Source: a virus | Reading direction: 5' to 3' (one strand) | DNA: 34,731 bases | IMG/VR virus record: IMGVR_UViG_3300023117_000049 | Span: 1 to 34,731 of that record | In this document: positions 7,201-13,541 of the stretch, in pieces | Position numbering within the stretch: the first letter of the stretch is position 1 | Layout of the letters: the number at the start of each line of letters is the position of its first letter | Position numbers and translations under genes: made by a program | Notes under the pieces: model-generated | Told to the model about the DNA's origin: nothing | The model's database searches: none | What the model saw: only the letters and a program-made list of their open reading frames with translations

Positions 7201-9461
7201 ACGTAGCAATAGGCGAGGAAGCAGGAAGACTTAATACTACTGGCTTTGAGCAAGTTGCGATTGGTAAAAGCGCATTACGAGCTAACACTACCGGATCAAG
7301 AAACATAGGTATTGGTTTTCAGGCGCTTACAAACAATACCATTGGCGTACAAAACATAGCTATCGGTAGGAACGCACTCCGAGACAACAATAGCGGCAAC
7401 TACAATGTCGCTATTGGAAACTCCGCTTTATCAGCAAATACCAATAATTATTCCACCGCCGTGGGTTACGCGGCATTTTCCGTCGCCACAACTGCCAACC
7501 GAGCAGTGGCGGTTGGTTACAGTGCAGGCGCTAATGTAACGACTGGAATTAGAAATAACTTTATCGGTGCGTATTCTGGCTATAGCACTACCACAGGACA
7601 GCAAAATGTAGGCGTAGGAGAGCAAGCACTCTACACCTGTACAACAGGTTCTTATAACGCCATTGTTGGTAATGCCGCATTAGCAAACTCAACCACTGCG
7701 TCTTATAACGTGGCTTTGGGCTATTCGGCCTTACTTTTAACCACGATAGGTAACTACAATACTTCGCTTGGCTACCAGACTTTGTACTCTAATACTACGG
7801 GTGCAAATAACGTCGCTGTCGGTGCGCTTGCTTTAGACTCAAACACAACAGGCGATGATAATGTCGCTGTTGGTTACTCTGCATTAGGTCAAGCTACGAC
7901 AGTTACCGGCAACACAGCAGTAGGCCGATCAGCGCTTACCCAAATGACAACCGGCCACAGCAACACCGCTGTCGGTTGGTCAAGCCAATACAGCACAACA
8001 ACCGGAATAAACAATACTTCGTTAGGCTATCAAGCCCTTTATTCATCGACTACTGCTAGTTCTTTAACTGCTGTTGGGCAATCGGCGCTTTATTCTAATA
8101 CTAGCGGCACTGCTAACACTGCTCTTGGTAGAGCGGCTATGCGTTTGAATACTGTTGGTGATGCTAACGTAGCGGTGGGAAATGACGCATTAGAAAATAA
8201 TACTGGCGGGGACAATAATGTTGCTGTTGGTTATCGCAGTTTGCAATTAAATACCACTGGTTTTCAAAACACAGCAGTAGGCGCATTTGCTTTGGACGCG
8301 CTTACAACAGCCGTAGAAAACACTGCGGTTGGTTACAACGCCTTAGGCGCGGCAACTACCGGAAATTCTAATACAGCCTTAGGCAGAAACGCTGGAGGCT
8401 CAATAACTACTGGAATCGTAAACGTAATGGTTGGCGAATCTGCTGGCGCAAGTATTACGAGTGGTAGCTACAACACGGTAACAGGCAAAAATGCCGCCCT
8501 CTATACGACTACTTCTAACTATAACTGCGTTTATGGCTATGAAGCACTTAGGCAGAACGCAGTAGGATCACATAACGTAGCTGTTGGCTTTAGAACGGCA
8601 TATAACAACACCGCATCCGACAATACGGCTGTCGGTAACTATGCGCTTTATAGCAACACTAGCGGTACATATAATGTAGCAGTGGGCTATCAAGCCTTGT
8701 ATAACACCACAACTTCCAGCAATACGGGGGTTGGTTATTGGTCTTTAATTGACTGCACCACTGGCGCTTATAACACTGCAATCGGCAGGATTTCAGCCCA
8801 GAACGTAACGACAGGGCAATTTAATACAGCGCTTGGATATAACGCGCTATCTGGTATAACAGTGGGAAGTTACAACATTGCCATAGGCGGTAATTCTGCT
8901 CTCAATCTGAGCGGCGGTAATGGCAATGTAATGATCGGCTATGACACTGAGCCAGCTTCGGCATCAACTTCTCATTCTATCGTCATCGGTTATAACGTCA
9001 CAGGTGTTACTGGTAGCTACTACATAACGATGGGCTACAGCGTTGGTAGTAGTCGTATTTATAACGACCCTACTGCAAATGCCTCTTGGACGCGAGTTTC
9101 TGATGAGCGATACAAAAAAGAAATCGCTGATAATACAGACTGCGGATTGTCGTTCATAAACGATTTGCGCCCTGTTACATTTAAGTGGAAAGCAAAGTCT
9201 GAGATTGATCCCTCACTTCCTGACTACGATGAAACCGAGACAGAGGCAAAGCACACTTCCAAAATGTATGGTCTGATTGCCCAAGAGGTTAAGCAGGCAA
9301 TGGACAATCATGGAATTACGGATTTTGGCGGCTGGGATCAGGAAGAAAGCACAGGCATTCAAGCCATTTCACAGGAGATGTTTGTTTATCCGCTAATCAA
9401 AGCGGTACAAGAATTGTCTGCCAAGGTAGACGCATTAGAAGCCCAACTAAGTGGAGAGTAA
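4233..9461 (+). CDS. Giant tail fibre with beta-roll repeats and S74 chaperone
   Basis: This 1742-residue protein has distinct regions. Residues 1-105 form an N-terminal attachment domain (AQTLHNNVFTKLAASLSNSA, ... VTRGQEGTAARAW). About 105-330 holds fibre elements such as GTQNLSNKTI and 'TTPALGTFTD'. About 375-410 contains LHDLHDVFVDAPGTGEIIRY, and about 455-560 holds GSDLEIYHDGSNSYI-type strands. Residues 564 to ~1600 are a long array of 17-residue repeats of the YadA-head kind. Residues 1623-1742 form an intramolecular chaperone (peptidase S74). Its catalytic pair is visible in SDERYK: Ser1623 and Lys1628, matching the Ser/Lys dyad of endosialidase chaperones. Cleavage before Ser1623 would release a 1622-residue trimeric fibre. 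The chaperone ends in a coiled-coil helix (VQELSAKVDALEAQL). The fibre presumably binds the host surface. Confidence 0.92.
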   Translation: MAQTLHNNVFTKLAASLSNSATSISLLDGSDFPTPAVGDFYFATLVSISASTGKEDDWEIVKVTGKPATNTLTVTRGQEGTAARAWDTYTPCEIRITAGTVVMPDGTQNLSNKTITSSTLDSTVVGGTTAAAGSFTDLDATTVDATNVEVTNLKAKDGTAAGSIADSTGVVSLNSAVLTTADINGGTVDGATVGQTTPALGTFTDMVADELQLTGGTGDQGKLSWNSDEDTVALVISSGESLQLGQEVEYNVRNNSGSSIAKGVPVMITGTLGSSGRITIGEMDASSVANETKYLGITAEAIGSGADGKVMFFGKVSGLDTSSYSAGDLLFLDTSVVGGLTATEPNSGIKMGVAYVVHSHASAGVLMVRPTTSVGLHDLHDVFVDAPGTGEIIRYNATSGLWETKTLAEADIATVTYVDSQITSNNELSEILATGNATGGTDIAVGTGDDITFADSSKAIFGAGSDLEIYHDGSNSYITDAGTGDLRIRGANVEIQTGGGNKYFQGAANVASLYHTNNIKLNTTSTGINVTGTAVTDGLTVAGNLSVDSGTIKLDGNFPTGTSNTALGLNALNNTLTGERNVAVGREAGDAITSGERNTLMGYRAGSAITTGLRNVAIGEQAFLSNTTGSYNTAVGTFALINNTTAIGNEAFGYSALFENTTGTQNSALGYGALLSNTTGSYNTAVGRGALNVATTANYNVAVGRYSLVTNTTGASNVAVGAESLYSNVTGAGITGVGYRAGYNVTADNNTAIGNQAIGSTTAVTSGANNIAMGTSALFNVTSGSNNVGIGISSLRENTTASDNTAVGYLSLNNSTTATLNTAIGSNAGRFITTGGQNVAVGMNALYSLTTASLNVAVGKGALSTETTTSGCVAIGAEAANSNNGAITTAVGYQALKVNTTGGSNTALGYQALKNATTASFNNAVGRAALSSATTGSYNIAFGYAALATSTTAQFNVGIGHNALASTTTGSQNVGVGYTALESNTTGYWNVAIGEEAGRLNTTGFEQVAIGKSALRANTTGSRNIGIGFQALTNNTIGVQNIAIGRNALRDNNSGNYNVAIGNSALSANTNNYSTAVGYAAFSVATTANRAVAVGYSAGANVTTGIRNNFIGAYSGYSTTTGQQNVGVGEQALYTCTTGSYNAIVGNAALANSTTASYNVALGYSALLLTTIGNYNTSLGYQTLYSNTTGANNVAVGALALDSNTTGDDNVAVGYSALGQATTVTGNTAVGRSALTQMTTGHSNTAVGWSSQYSTTTGINNTSLGYQALYSSTTASSLTAVGQSALYSNTSGTANTALGRAAMRLNTVGDANVAVGNDALENNTGGDNNVAVGYRSLQLNTTGFQNTAVGAFALDALTTAVENTAVGYNALGAATTGNSNTALGRNAGGSITTGIVNVMVGESAGASITSGSYNTVTGKNAALYTTTSNYNCVYGYEALRQNAVGSHNVAVGFRTAYNNTASDNTAVGNYALYSNTSGTYNVAVGYQALYNTTTSSNTGVGYWSLIDCTTGAYNTAIGRISAQNVTTGQFNTALGYNALSGITVGSYNIAIGGNSALNLSGGNGNVMIGYDTEPASASTSHSIVIGYNVTGVTGSYYITMGYSVGSSRIYNDPTANASWTRVSDERYKKEIADNTDCGLSFINDLRPVTFKWKAKSEIDPSLPDYDETETEAKHTSKMYGLIAQEVKQAMDNHGITDFGGWDQEESTGIQAISQEMFVYPLIKAVQELSAKVDALEAQLSGE
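5922..9050 (+). repeat. ~60 tandem 51-bp coding repeats (beta-roll array)
   Basis: The protein repeat is 17 residues with consensus N-[TV]-A-[VLI]-G-x-x-[AS]-L-x-x-[NT]-T-T-[GA]-x-[YN]. Roughly 60 units run without a long break from residue 564 to about 1600. At DNA level the units are diverged: 6105-6140 and 6258-6293 encode the same 12 residues with 10 of 36 bases different, all synonymous. A few units are shortened or lengthened (for example around 6160-6180 and 6470-6530). Such repeats form left-handed parallel beta-rolls in trimeric adhesins. Confidence 0.9.
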
Positions 9462-9464
9462 AAA

Positions 9465-9692
9465 ATGTTAGATGAAACTTTAACCGCAGAACAAATCCAG
9501 AAGCACTACGATGCCGCTATGGATTCTGTAAACCTGTTGAACGCTGGCAAGCCAGCAGAATGGACTGATGAAGAATGGACTGATTGCGTATCACGCAACG
9601 TCGGGCATCTGGAAATCATGGTCGCTAAAGACTACTGGACTGACGCGCAGGACATTACTGTGCTTCAAGCCGCTATTGACGCAAACCAATAA
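9465..9692 (+). CDS. Small acidic hypothetical protein downstream of fibre
   Basis: This 75-residue, acidic, helix-rich protein starts three bases after the fibre stop, with GGAGAG in the end of the fibre gene as ribosome site. Tryptophans are prominent (EWTDEEWTDCVSRNVGHLEI, then MVAKDYWTDAQDITVLQAAI). I recall similar 'RNVxHLEIMxxKDxWT' proteins next to fibre genes in marine phages, but know no function. Its position suggests a fibre-assembly helper or a minor tail component. It has no signal peptide or membrane segment. Confidence 0.75.
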   Translation: MLDETLTAEQIQKHYDAAMDSVNLLNAGKPAEWTDEEWTDCVSRNVGHLEIMVAKDYWTDAQDITVLQAAIDANQ

Positions 9693-9705
9693 GGGAGAGT
9701 TAGGA

Positions 9706-9855
9706 GTGATAAGCCTAGAATTATCTGTAGAAGAAGTGAACGCAATCCTTGGCGTATTGGGCGATTTGCCTACGAAATCTGGCGCATGGCCCTTGATCGT
9801 TAAGATTAAAGAGCAGGCTGATCCTCAGATAGAGCCAGAAGAAGCAGATGACTAA
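9706..9855 (+). CDS. 49-aa conserved small phage protein, GTG start
   Basis: The start is GTG at 9706, chosen because GGGAGAG lies at 9693-9699, six bases upstream, and because the open frame ahead of it lies inside the previous gene out of frame. The product (ISLELSVEEVNAILGVLGDL, then PTKSGAWPLIVKIKEQADPQ) is one helical hairpin with an acidic end. The 'LSxEExNxxLxxLGxLP...xxIxKIKxQA' pattern is one I recall from many phage genomes, of unknown function. Its TAA overlaps the next ATG by one base (TAATG). Confidence 0.75.
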   Translation: MISLELSVEEVNAILGVLGDLPTKSGAWPLIVKIKEQADPQIEPEEADD

Positions 9856-10325
9856 TGGACCCACTGTCCCTTATAGCGATGGCCTCGACTACGTTCAAGG
9901 GCATCCAGACATTAGTAAACAAAGGGGCAGAGATTGAGGCTGTAGCTCAAAAGCTGGGACAGTGGTATTCGTTTGCGGCTGACATCAAGCAGGCAGAAAA
10001 GGAGGCTGAAAAGCCGCCATTGTTCAAAAAGCTGTTTGATGGGCAGACCGTGGAGCAACAGGCGCTAAACAGCGTCATAGCCAAGAAAAAGCTGGAGGAG
10101 CAGGAGAAGCAGATCAGAGAATTGATCGTCTGGGCGTATGGAGTCGAAACGTATCAAGAAATGATAATGCTACGAAGGCAAATCAGAGCTAAACGAGAAC
10201 AGGCAATCTACAAACAACGGCGGCGGCAAAGAATGATGATGGACGGTATAATGATAGCGGTTGCATTGTTATTTTCTGGCGGCATTATTTACGGGACTTT
10301 TGCGATTATTAGGACGGCGGCATGA
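9855..10325 (+). CDS. Coiled-coil protein with C-terminal membrane anchor
   Basis: This is a 156-residue protein. Residues 1-35 are a mildly hydrophobic helix. Residues 40-125 are highly charged helix/coiled coil (IAKKKLEEQEKQIRELIVWA). A strongly basic stretch KQRRRQRMMMDG precedes a single predicted transmembrane helix at about 131-152. The 'WAYGVETYQEMIMLRRQIRA' core is one I recall from marine phages without assigned function. The basic block before the helix favours an N-in, C-out tail-anchored topology, leaving most of the protein cytoplasmic. The gene is coupled to both neighbours (TAATG and ATGA), at the head of a membrane-protein cluster, so a lysis-related role is possible. Confidence 0.75.
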   Translation: MDPLSLIAMASTTFKGIQTLVNKGAEIEAVAQKLGQWYSFAADIKQAEKEAEKPPLFKKLFDGQTVEQQALNSVIAKKKLEEQEKQIRELIVWAYGVETYQEMIMLRRQIRAKREQAIYKQRRRQRMMMDGIMIAVALLFSGGIIYGTFAIIRTAA

Positions 10326-10660
10326 AAAAAGTATTCATAGGTCTAGCGGCGTTCGTTGCGTTAAGCGCAACAGCGCAGACAGTGTATTTTGATAGTGGTG
10401 ATGTGTACTACCTGAAGGAAGGTGAGCAAGTCTTTATCACTGACCAAGAGTGGGTATTCACGGTTGAAAAAGGCGGCTATATGCGCGGCCTGTTTGAGTT
10501 CTTCCGTATACTGCCACTATGCAAGTATTCTGAGCCTAATGATGGTTTTACGTTTGGCGGTTCTCCGACCCCGCCTGACTGCGTGTCTACGCAAGAGGTT
10601 GAGGAAGAGGAAGAGGAAGTCTGTGACAACGACTTCAGCTTTGGCGGCTCCGGTTGCTAA
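10322..10660 (+). CDS. Secreted periplasmic protein with signal peptide
   Basis: The 112-residue product opens with a textbook signal peptide (MKKVFIGLAAFVALSATA) with probable cleavage after Ala18 (ATA|QT). There is no lipobox, so it is not a lipoprotein. The mature part has VYFDSGDVYYLKEGEQVFIT, a short beta unit, an acidic Glu run around residues 93-98 and four cysteines in the C-terminal half (two near PLCKY and PPDCV, two near EVCDN and the final Cys), which could form disulfides outside the cytoplasm. It overlaps the previous stop by ATGA. Its place between membrane genes suggests an envelope function during lysis or exclusion. Family unknown to me. Confidence 0.75.
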   Translation: MKKVFIGLAAFVALSATAQTVYFDSGDVYYLKEGEQVFITDQEWVFTVEKGGYMRGLFEFFRILPLCKYSEPNDGFTFGGSPTPPDCVSTQEVEEEEEEVCDNDFSFGGSGC

Positions 10661-10672
10661 AGGAGATTTGGC

Positions 10673-10888
10673 GTGGAAATGCTAGAAACAATGTTGCGAT
10701 GGATTGTGATGCCAATAGCCGGTTTTGTTTGGCTTATGTTCATGCGGCAACAAGATCACACCACGCAGATTGCTGTTTTAAAGCGCGAAACCGAAATGGC
10801 TCGTCAAAACCATGATCGTGAGATTAAAGACATCAAGGATAAGCTAGACAAGATTCTTGAGAAGCTAGACGAGAAGGCGGATAAGTAA
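10673..10888 (+). CDS. Single-TM coiled-coil protein (Rz/i-spanin-like topology)
   Basis: This 71-residue protein starts at GTG 10673, with AGGAG at 10661-10665 seven bases upstream. One transmembrane helix spans about residues 8-24 (LRWIVMPIAGFVWLMFM), followed by a charged coiled coil (about 31-68) with KDKLDKILEKLDEKA at the end. An N-terminal anchor followed by a coiled coil is the layout of inner-membrane spanins, and the next gene is a holin. It is shorter than Rz (about 150 residues), and no lipoprotein partner is visible nearby. It could equally be a small holin accessory. The gene ends TAATG with the holin. Confidence 0.6.
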   Translation: MEMLETMLRWIVMPIAGFVWLMFMRQQDHTTQIAVLKRETEMARQNHDREIKDIKDKLDKILEKLDEKADK

Positions 10889-11265
10889 TGGCGTGGCAGG
10901 CGTTAATATCACCAATTACTAACCTAGTTGGGGGGTATTTAAACAACAAGCATGAGCAGGCACAGGCTAAGCACCAAGCAAAGCTACAGGTTATCCAGAA
11001 CGACGCTGATTGGGAATCTAAAATGGCCTCCGCGTCTGCCTCTAGCTGGAAAGATGAATTTTGGACTATTGTGCTCGCAGTGCCATTATTTTCTCTTGGT
11101 TGGAGCATCATCGCTGATGATCCTACTATTGTTGATAGGGTTCACGACAGCTTTACTGCTTTGGATACTCTGCCAGATTGGTATCAGTATTTATTGTTTT
11201 TGGCAGTATCTGCGTCATTTGGAATCCGTGGTGCTGACAAGCTCATGAAGTTGAGAAAGCCATGA
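10888..11265 (+). CDS. Holin, GTA-type (Holin_3TM family)
   Basis: This is a 125-residue protein. Residues 1-18 are an amphipathic helix (QALISPITNLVGGYL), 20-50 a charged helix rich in Gln/Ala, and then SSWKDEFWTIVLAVPLFSLG begins the first clear membrane helix (about 59-76). A second follows at about 99-114 (YQYLLFLAVSASFGIRG). The 'W-K-D-E-x-W-T' start, 'L-P-x-W-Y-x-x' and 'ASFGIRG' elements are the hallmark of the GTA/phage three-TM holin family. It would permeabilise the inner membrane and time release of the M15 peptidase encoded downstream. The gene overlaps both neighbours by 1-4 bases. Confidence 0.85.
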   Translation: MAWQALISPITNLVGGYLNNKHEQAQAKHQAKLQVIQNDADWESKMASASASSWKDEFWTIVLAVPLFSLGWSIIADDPTIVDRVHDSFTALDTLPDWYQYLLFLAVSASFGIRGADKLMKLRKP

Positions 11266-11456
11266 ATCCCGAAGAACTAAACAGGTGGCGGATTGTTCCA
11301 CGCTTGCTTATGTTAGCAATGCTGGTAATGACGTACCGAGTTGTTGAATGGTTTATGACTTTATCTGATCCTAGCGCGGAGCAAGCGGCTCTAGTTTCTG
11401 TTATGACAGGCGCACTTACAGGTGCTTTCGGCCTATTTCTAGGCAAAAAAGAGTAG
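11262..11456 (+). CDS. Two-TM holin-like small membrane protein
   Basis: The 64-residue product has two predicted membrane helices, about 11-32 (VPRLLMLAMLVMTYRVVEWF) and 41-61 (AALVSVMTGALTGAFGLFL), with a short loop and a basic C-terminus (GKKE). I recall the 'WRIVPRLxMLxxxxxTYxVVEWFMxL...TGAFGxxLG' pattern as a frequent small phage membrane protein next to holins. It overlaps the holin stop by ATGA. It may be a second holin or antiholin; the sequence does not decide. It ends the first tightly coupled block before the 60-base gap containing the promoter candidate. Confidence 0.75.
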   Translation: MNPEELNRWRIVPRLLMLAMLVMTYRVVEWFMTLSDPSAEQAALVSVMTGALTGAFGLFLGKKE

Positions 11457-11485
11457 TTATCAACATACTCACTAGTTGATACAAT
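11457..11485 (+). promoter_or_regulatory. Candidate promoter with overlapping inverted repeat
   Basis: TTATCA (11457-11462) and TACAAT (11480-11485) are separated by 17 bases, a reasonable sigma70-type -35/-10 pair (4/6 and 5/6 matches). A perfect 7-bp inverted repeat, TATCAAC (11458-11464) and GTTGATA (11475-11481), overlaps both elements with a 10-base centre. It lies in the largest non-coding gap of the plus-strand middle region, just ahead of a gene encoding an HTH protein. No T-run follows, so it is not a terminator. Function as a promoter/operator is inferred. Confidence 0.4.
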
Positions 11486-11503
11486 CTGGCACTACAAAAA
11501 TCT

Positions 11504-11509
11504 GGGGGA
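11504..11509 (+). promoter_or_regulatory. Ribosome binding site fixing GTG start at 11517
   Basis: GGGGGA at 11504-11509 sits seven bases before GTG 11517 but only one base before the in-frame TTG at 11511. The GTG is therefore preferred as start of the phosphoesterase. Confidence 0.6.
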
Positions 11510-11516
11510 TTTGCGC

Positions 11517-12683
11517 GTGGACTATAGCGCTATGCGTCCGTATGTAACGGACAGGCAGGCTGTATTACTTGATTTGTTAGCTAGCGGCTTAAGCTGTGTA
11601 GAAGCCGCTCATAAAATAGGTATAAGTGAGCGCAACGCTAGAAGATTGTTACAGCGAGCAAAAGAACTTGCGGCGAAGCGCGGCTACGCACCAGAGCACG
11701 ATATGACTAAGCCCGTCCCTGACGGGTTTGTTGTCTCTGGGGTATCCACGTACTACAACGACGAAGGCAAGCCCACGGGCCAGTGGGTTAAATCCAAGCT
11801 CGACGCAGAGGATAAGCTGGCCCGTTTGCAGGAAGCCATAGAAGACTTCGCTTCTAACTACAAAGGGCTGGCTGAGCCTACTCCACCGCCCGAGGAAGCC
11901 GCAGAAGACATAGTGCTGGCTATCCCCATAGGTGATCCTCATATCGGCATGTATGCGTGGTCTGAAGAAGCTGGCGAAGACTTTGATATAGACATCGCTA
12001 GGAAAGACCTGCTCTCTGCCGCCGAAAAACTGGTTTCTGTTGCGCCCTGCGCCAGCACCTGCCTAATCGTCAATCTGGGCGATTTTTTTCATGCTGACAA
12101 CATGTCTAACACCACTAGCCGGTCTGGGCACAGCCTAGACGTTGATACTAGGTGGAGCAAGGTGTTAAAGCTCGGTTGTATGCTAATGGTAGACATAATC
12201 AAGCTGGCCCTGCAAAAACACCCCCGAGTAGAGGTTATTAACGCGATTGGCAACCACGACGATCATTCTTCCATCATGTTGGCGGCTTTCTTGTCAGCGT
12301 ATTTCAGCGAAGAACCTAGGGTATTTATACAGCCAACTTCTTCAAAGTTTCATTATTTTTCGTTTGGTAAATGTTTGATCGGCGTCACTCACGGTGATAC
12401 TGTAAAACATGCCGACTTAGGCGAGCTAATGGCCGTCGATAAGCCGGAAGATTGGGGTGCTTCTGAGCATAGATATTGGTATGTTGGACACATACACCAC
12501 AATCGTAAGCTGGAACTGAGGGGGTGTGTAGTAGAGTCATTCCGCACGCTAGCCGCTAAAGATGCTTGGCACGCCGCTAAGGGTTATCGGTCTGGGCGGG
12601 ACATGAACGCTATTGTATTACACAAGGAATTTGGTGAAATAGCTAGATACCGCTGTGATATAAGGATGGCACGATATGGGTGA
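11517..12683 (+). CDS. HTH-metallophosphoesterase
   Basis: The protein has 388 residues from GTG 11517. Residues ~10-55 form a helix-turn-helix (VTDRQAVLLDLLASGLSCVE, then HKIGISERNARRLLQRA). A linker with FVVSGVSTYYNDEGKP and QWVKSK is typical of this phage family. A calcineurin-like phosphoesterase domain fills ~132-388 with the full motif set: GDPHIG (139-144), GDFFHADN (188-195), GNHDDH (245-250), THGD (291-294) and GHIHH (324-328). These supply the two-metal site, so phosphodiesterase or nuclease activity is expected. The substrate is unknown; with a DNA-binding head, DNA is plausible. It follows the promoter candidate and overlaps the next gene by 8 bases. Confidence 0.85.
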   Translation: MDYSAMRPYVTDRQAVLLDLLASGLSCVEAAHKIGISERNARRLLQRAKELAAKRGYAPEHDMTKPVPDGFVVSGVSTYYNDEGKPTGQWVKSKLDAEDKLARLQEAIEDFASNYKGLAEPTPPPEEAAEDIVLAIPIGDPHIGMYAWSEEAGEDFDIDIARKDLLSAAEKLVSVAPCASTCLIVNLGDFFHADNMSNTTSRSGHSLDVDTRWSKVLKLGCMLMVDIIKLALQKHPRVEVINAIGNHDDHSSIMLAAFLSAYFSEEPRVFIQPTSSKFHYFSFGKCLIGVTHGDTVKHADLGELMAVDKPEDWGASEHRYWYVGHIHHNRKLELRGCVVESFRTLAAKDAWHAAKGYRSGRDMNAIVLHKEFGEIARYRCDIRMARYG

Positions 12684-12852
12684 CGTAGTTGATCTAAAGC
12701 TAGTAAAACAAGACGCATACGATAGGTCATGTAGTGAATGTGGTGCTGTAGCGTTTACATGGGAAACTTTCTCAGAAAACGAGGAAAACCACGCGTTAGT
12801 CTGCACGGAGTGCGGCGAGTACTACCTTCTCCACGGGTTGGAAAAAGAATGA
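12676..12852 (+). CDS. 58-aa zinc-ribbon protein
   Basis: This short gene starts with ATG at 12676, inside the phosphoesterase end (8-base overlap), and stops with TGA at 12850-12852, which overlaps the M15 start (ATGA). The product contains two CxxC pairs, SCSECGAV (Cys19, Cys22) and VCTECGEYY (Cys43, Cys46), 21 residues apart: a compact zinc ribbon. The rest is acidic (TFSENEENHA). Zinc ribbons of this size bind nucleic acid or protein. Its overlap on both sides suggests co-translation with the phosphoesterase and the peptidase. No specific family is recognised. Confidence 0.75.
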   Translation: MGDVVDLKLVKQDAYDRSCSECGAVAFTWETFSENEENHALVCTECGEYYLLHGLEKE

Positions 12853-13226
12853 GCTTTTTTAGCGAAGACGAACTCAAGTGCAAGTGTGGTTGCGGCGTGT
12901 ATAAGTTCGACGAGGTGTTTCTCAAAGTGCTGAACTCTATACGCACTGACTGCGATTTCGCCCTCCCTGTGTCTAGCGGGTACAGGTGCGTTAATCACCC
13001 AATAGAAGCTAAGAAAATCGCTTCGGGACGCCCAGCCGGTGCGCACACTACTGGCAAGGCTGTAGATATAGCTGTCTACGGTGAACGGGCACACAAGTTT
13101 TTATCTAGCGCTGTGTTTCATGGCGTAAAGCGCATTGGCGTAAACCAAAAAGGTGCGCATAATCAACGGTTTATACACATAGACATAGTGGAGAACTTAC
13201 CTTCTCCCACTATTTGGAGTTATTGA
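12849..13226 (+). CDS. Peptidase M15 (probable endolysin / murein DD-endopeptidase)
   Basis: This 125-residue protein starts at ATG 12849, coupled to the zinc-ribbon stop. It opens FSEDELKCKCGCGVY, the typical start of peptidase M15-type cell-wall enzymes, then SSGYRCVNHP. Zinc ligands are visible as His66 and Asp73 in AHTTGKAVDIAV and His110 in RFIHIDI. It matches the short single-domain M15_3 type (about 110-130 residues). It would cut peptide cross-links in peptidoglycan. It has no signal peptide, so it needs a holin such as the one encoded 1.6 kb upstream. Longer in-frame extensions upstream lie inside other genes and lack a ribosome site. Confidence 0.88.
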   Translation: MSFFSEDELKCKCGCGVYKFDEVFLKVLNSIRTDCDFALPVSSGYRCVNHPIEAKKIASGRPAGAHTTGKAVDIAVYGERAHKFLSSAVFHGVKRIGVNQKGAHNQRFIHIDIVENLPSPTIWSY

Positions 13227-13227
13227 C

Positions 13228-13539
13228 ATGGCGTCTAAAAAAGATCCTAGGCTTGAACGCGCTGGAGTCTCTGGCTACAACAAGCCCAAGCGAACCCCCA
13301 ACCACCCTACAAAGTCTCATGTCGTCGTTGCTAAACAAGGCGATCAGGTAAAGACTATTCGGTTTGGTCAGCAAGGTGTTAAGACGAATCAGACGGCTGG
13401 ACAGCGCGAAGCGTTCAAATCTCGTCACGCCAAGAACATAAAACGTGGTAAGATGTCAGCGGCTTATTGGGCAGACAAAGTTAAGTGGAGTCCCAGTAAG
13501 ACGAAATCTCCATCGACTAAATGGAAGAAGGGAAGTTAG
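13228..13539 (+). CDS. Basic conserved phage protein (103 aa)
   Basis: The start ATG is one base after the M15 stop; TTGGAG at 13214-13219 is the ribosome site. The product is highly basic: DPRLERAGVSGYNKPKRTPN, then HPTKSHVVVAK and KTIRFGQQGVKT, ending with FKSRHAKNIKRGKMSAAYWA and a Lys-rich tail. I recall this 'AGVSGYNKPKRTPxHPxKSHxVVAK...RHxxNIxxGKMSAAYWADKVKW' protein from many marine phages, as a conserved unknown. The beta element around VVVAKQGDQVKTIRFGQ is the folded core. It is the first of five small basic genes; a nucleic-acid or virion-DNA role is an inference. Confidence 0.8.
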   Translation: MASKKDPRLERAGVSGYNKPKRTPNHPTKSHVVVAKQGDQVKTIRFGQQGVKTNQTAGQREAFKSRHAKNIKRGKMSAAYWADKVKWSPSKTKSPSTKWKKGS

Positions 13540-13541
13540 TT

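Noticed and set aside
5771-7625. Several antisense open frames across the fibre repeats
   Set aside because: They arise from the repeated codon pattern, have no ribosome sites and show odd composition.
5922-9050. Tandem ~51-bp repeats that might suggest a CRISPR array or satellite
   Set aside because: The repeats are in one open frame, encode a regular 17-residue beta-roll unit and have no spacers.
4233-9461. Possible diversity-generating retroelement target in the fibre
   Set aside because: No reverse transcriptase or template repeat is present in the window, and variation is spread along all repeats and synonymous.
9568-9705. Upstream extension of the 49-aa gene to ATG 9568
   Set aside because: It lies fully inside the 75-aa gene in another frame, and the GTG at 9706 has a good ribosome site.
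10422-10685. Embedded plus-strand frame with an AAC motif that might be an Rz1-like lipoprotein
   Set aside because: No hydrophobic signal region precedes the Cys and the -3 residue is wrong for a lipobox. Its Arg/Lys run is a frame-shifted reading of the Glu run in the real gene.
10952-11248. Embedded hydrophobic frame inside the holin gene
   Set aside because: Hydrophobicity follows from +1 reading of the holin's membrane helices; there is no ribosome site.
12738-12848. Upstream extension of the M15 peptidase
   Set aside because: It is inside the zinc-ribbon gene, and M15 family proteins start near FSEDEL; the ATGA-coupled ATG at 12849 fits.
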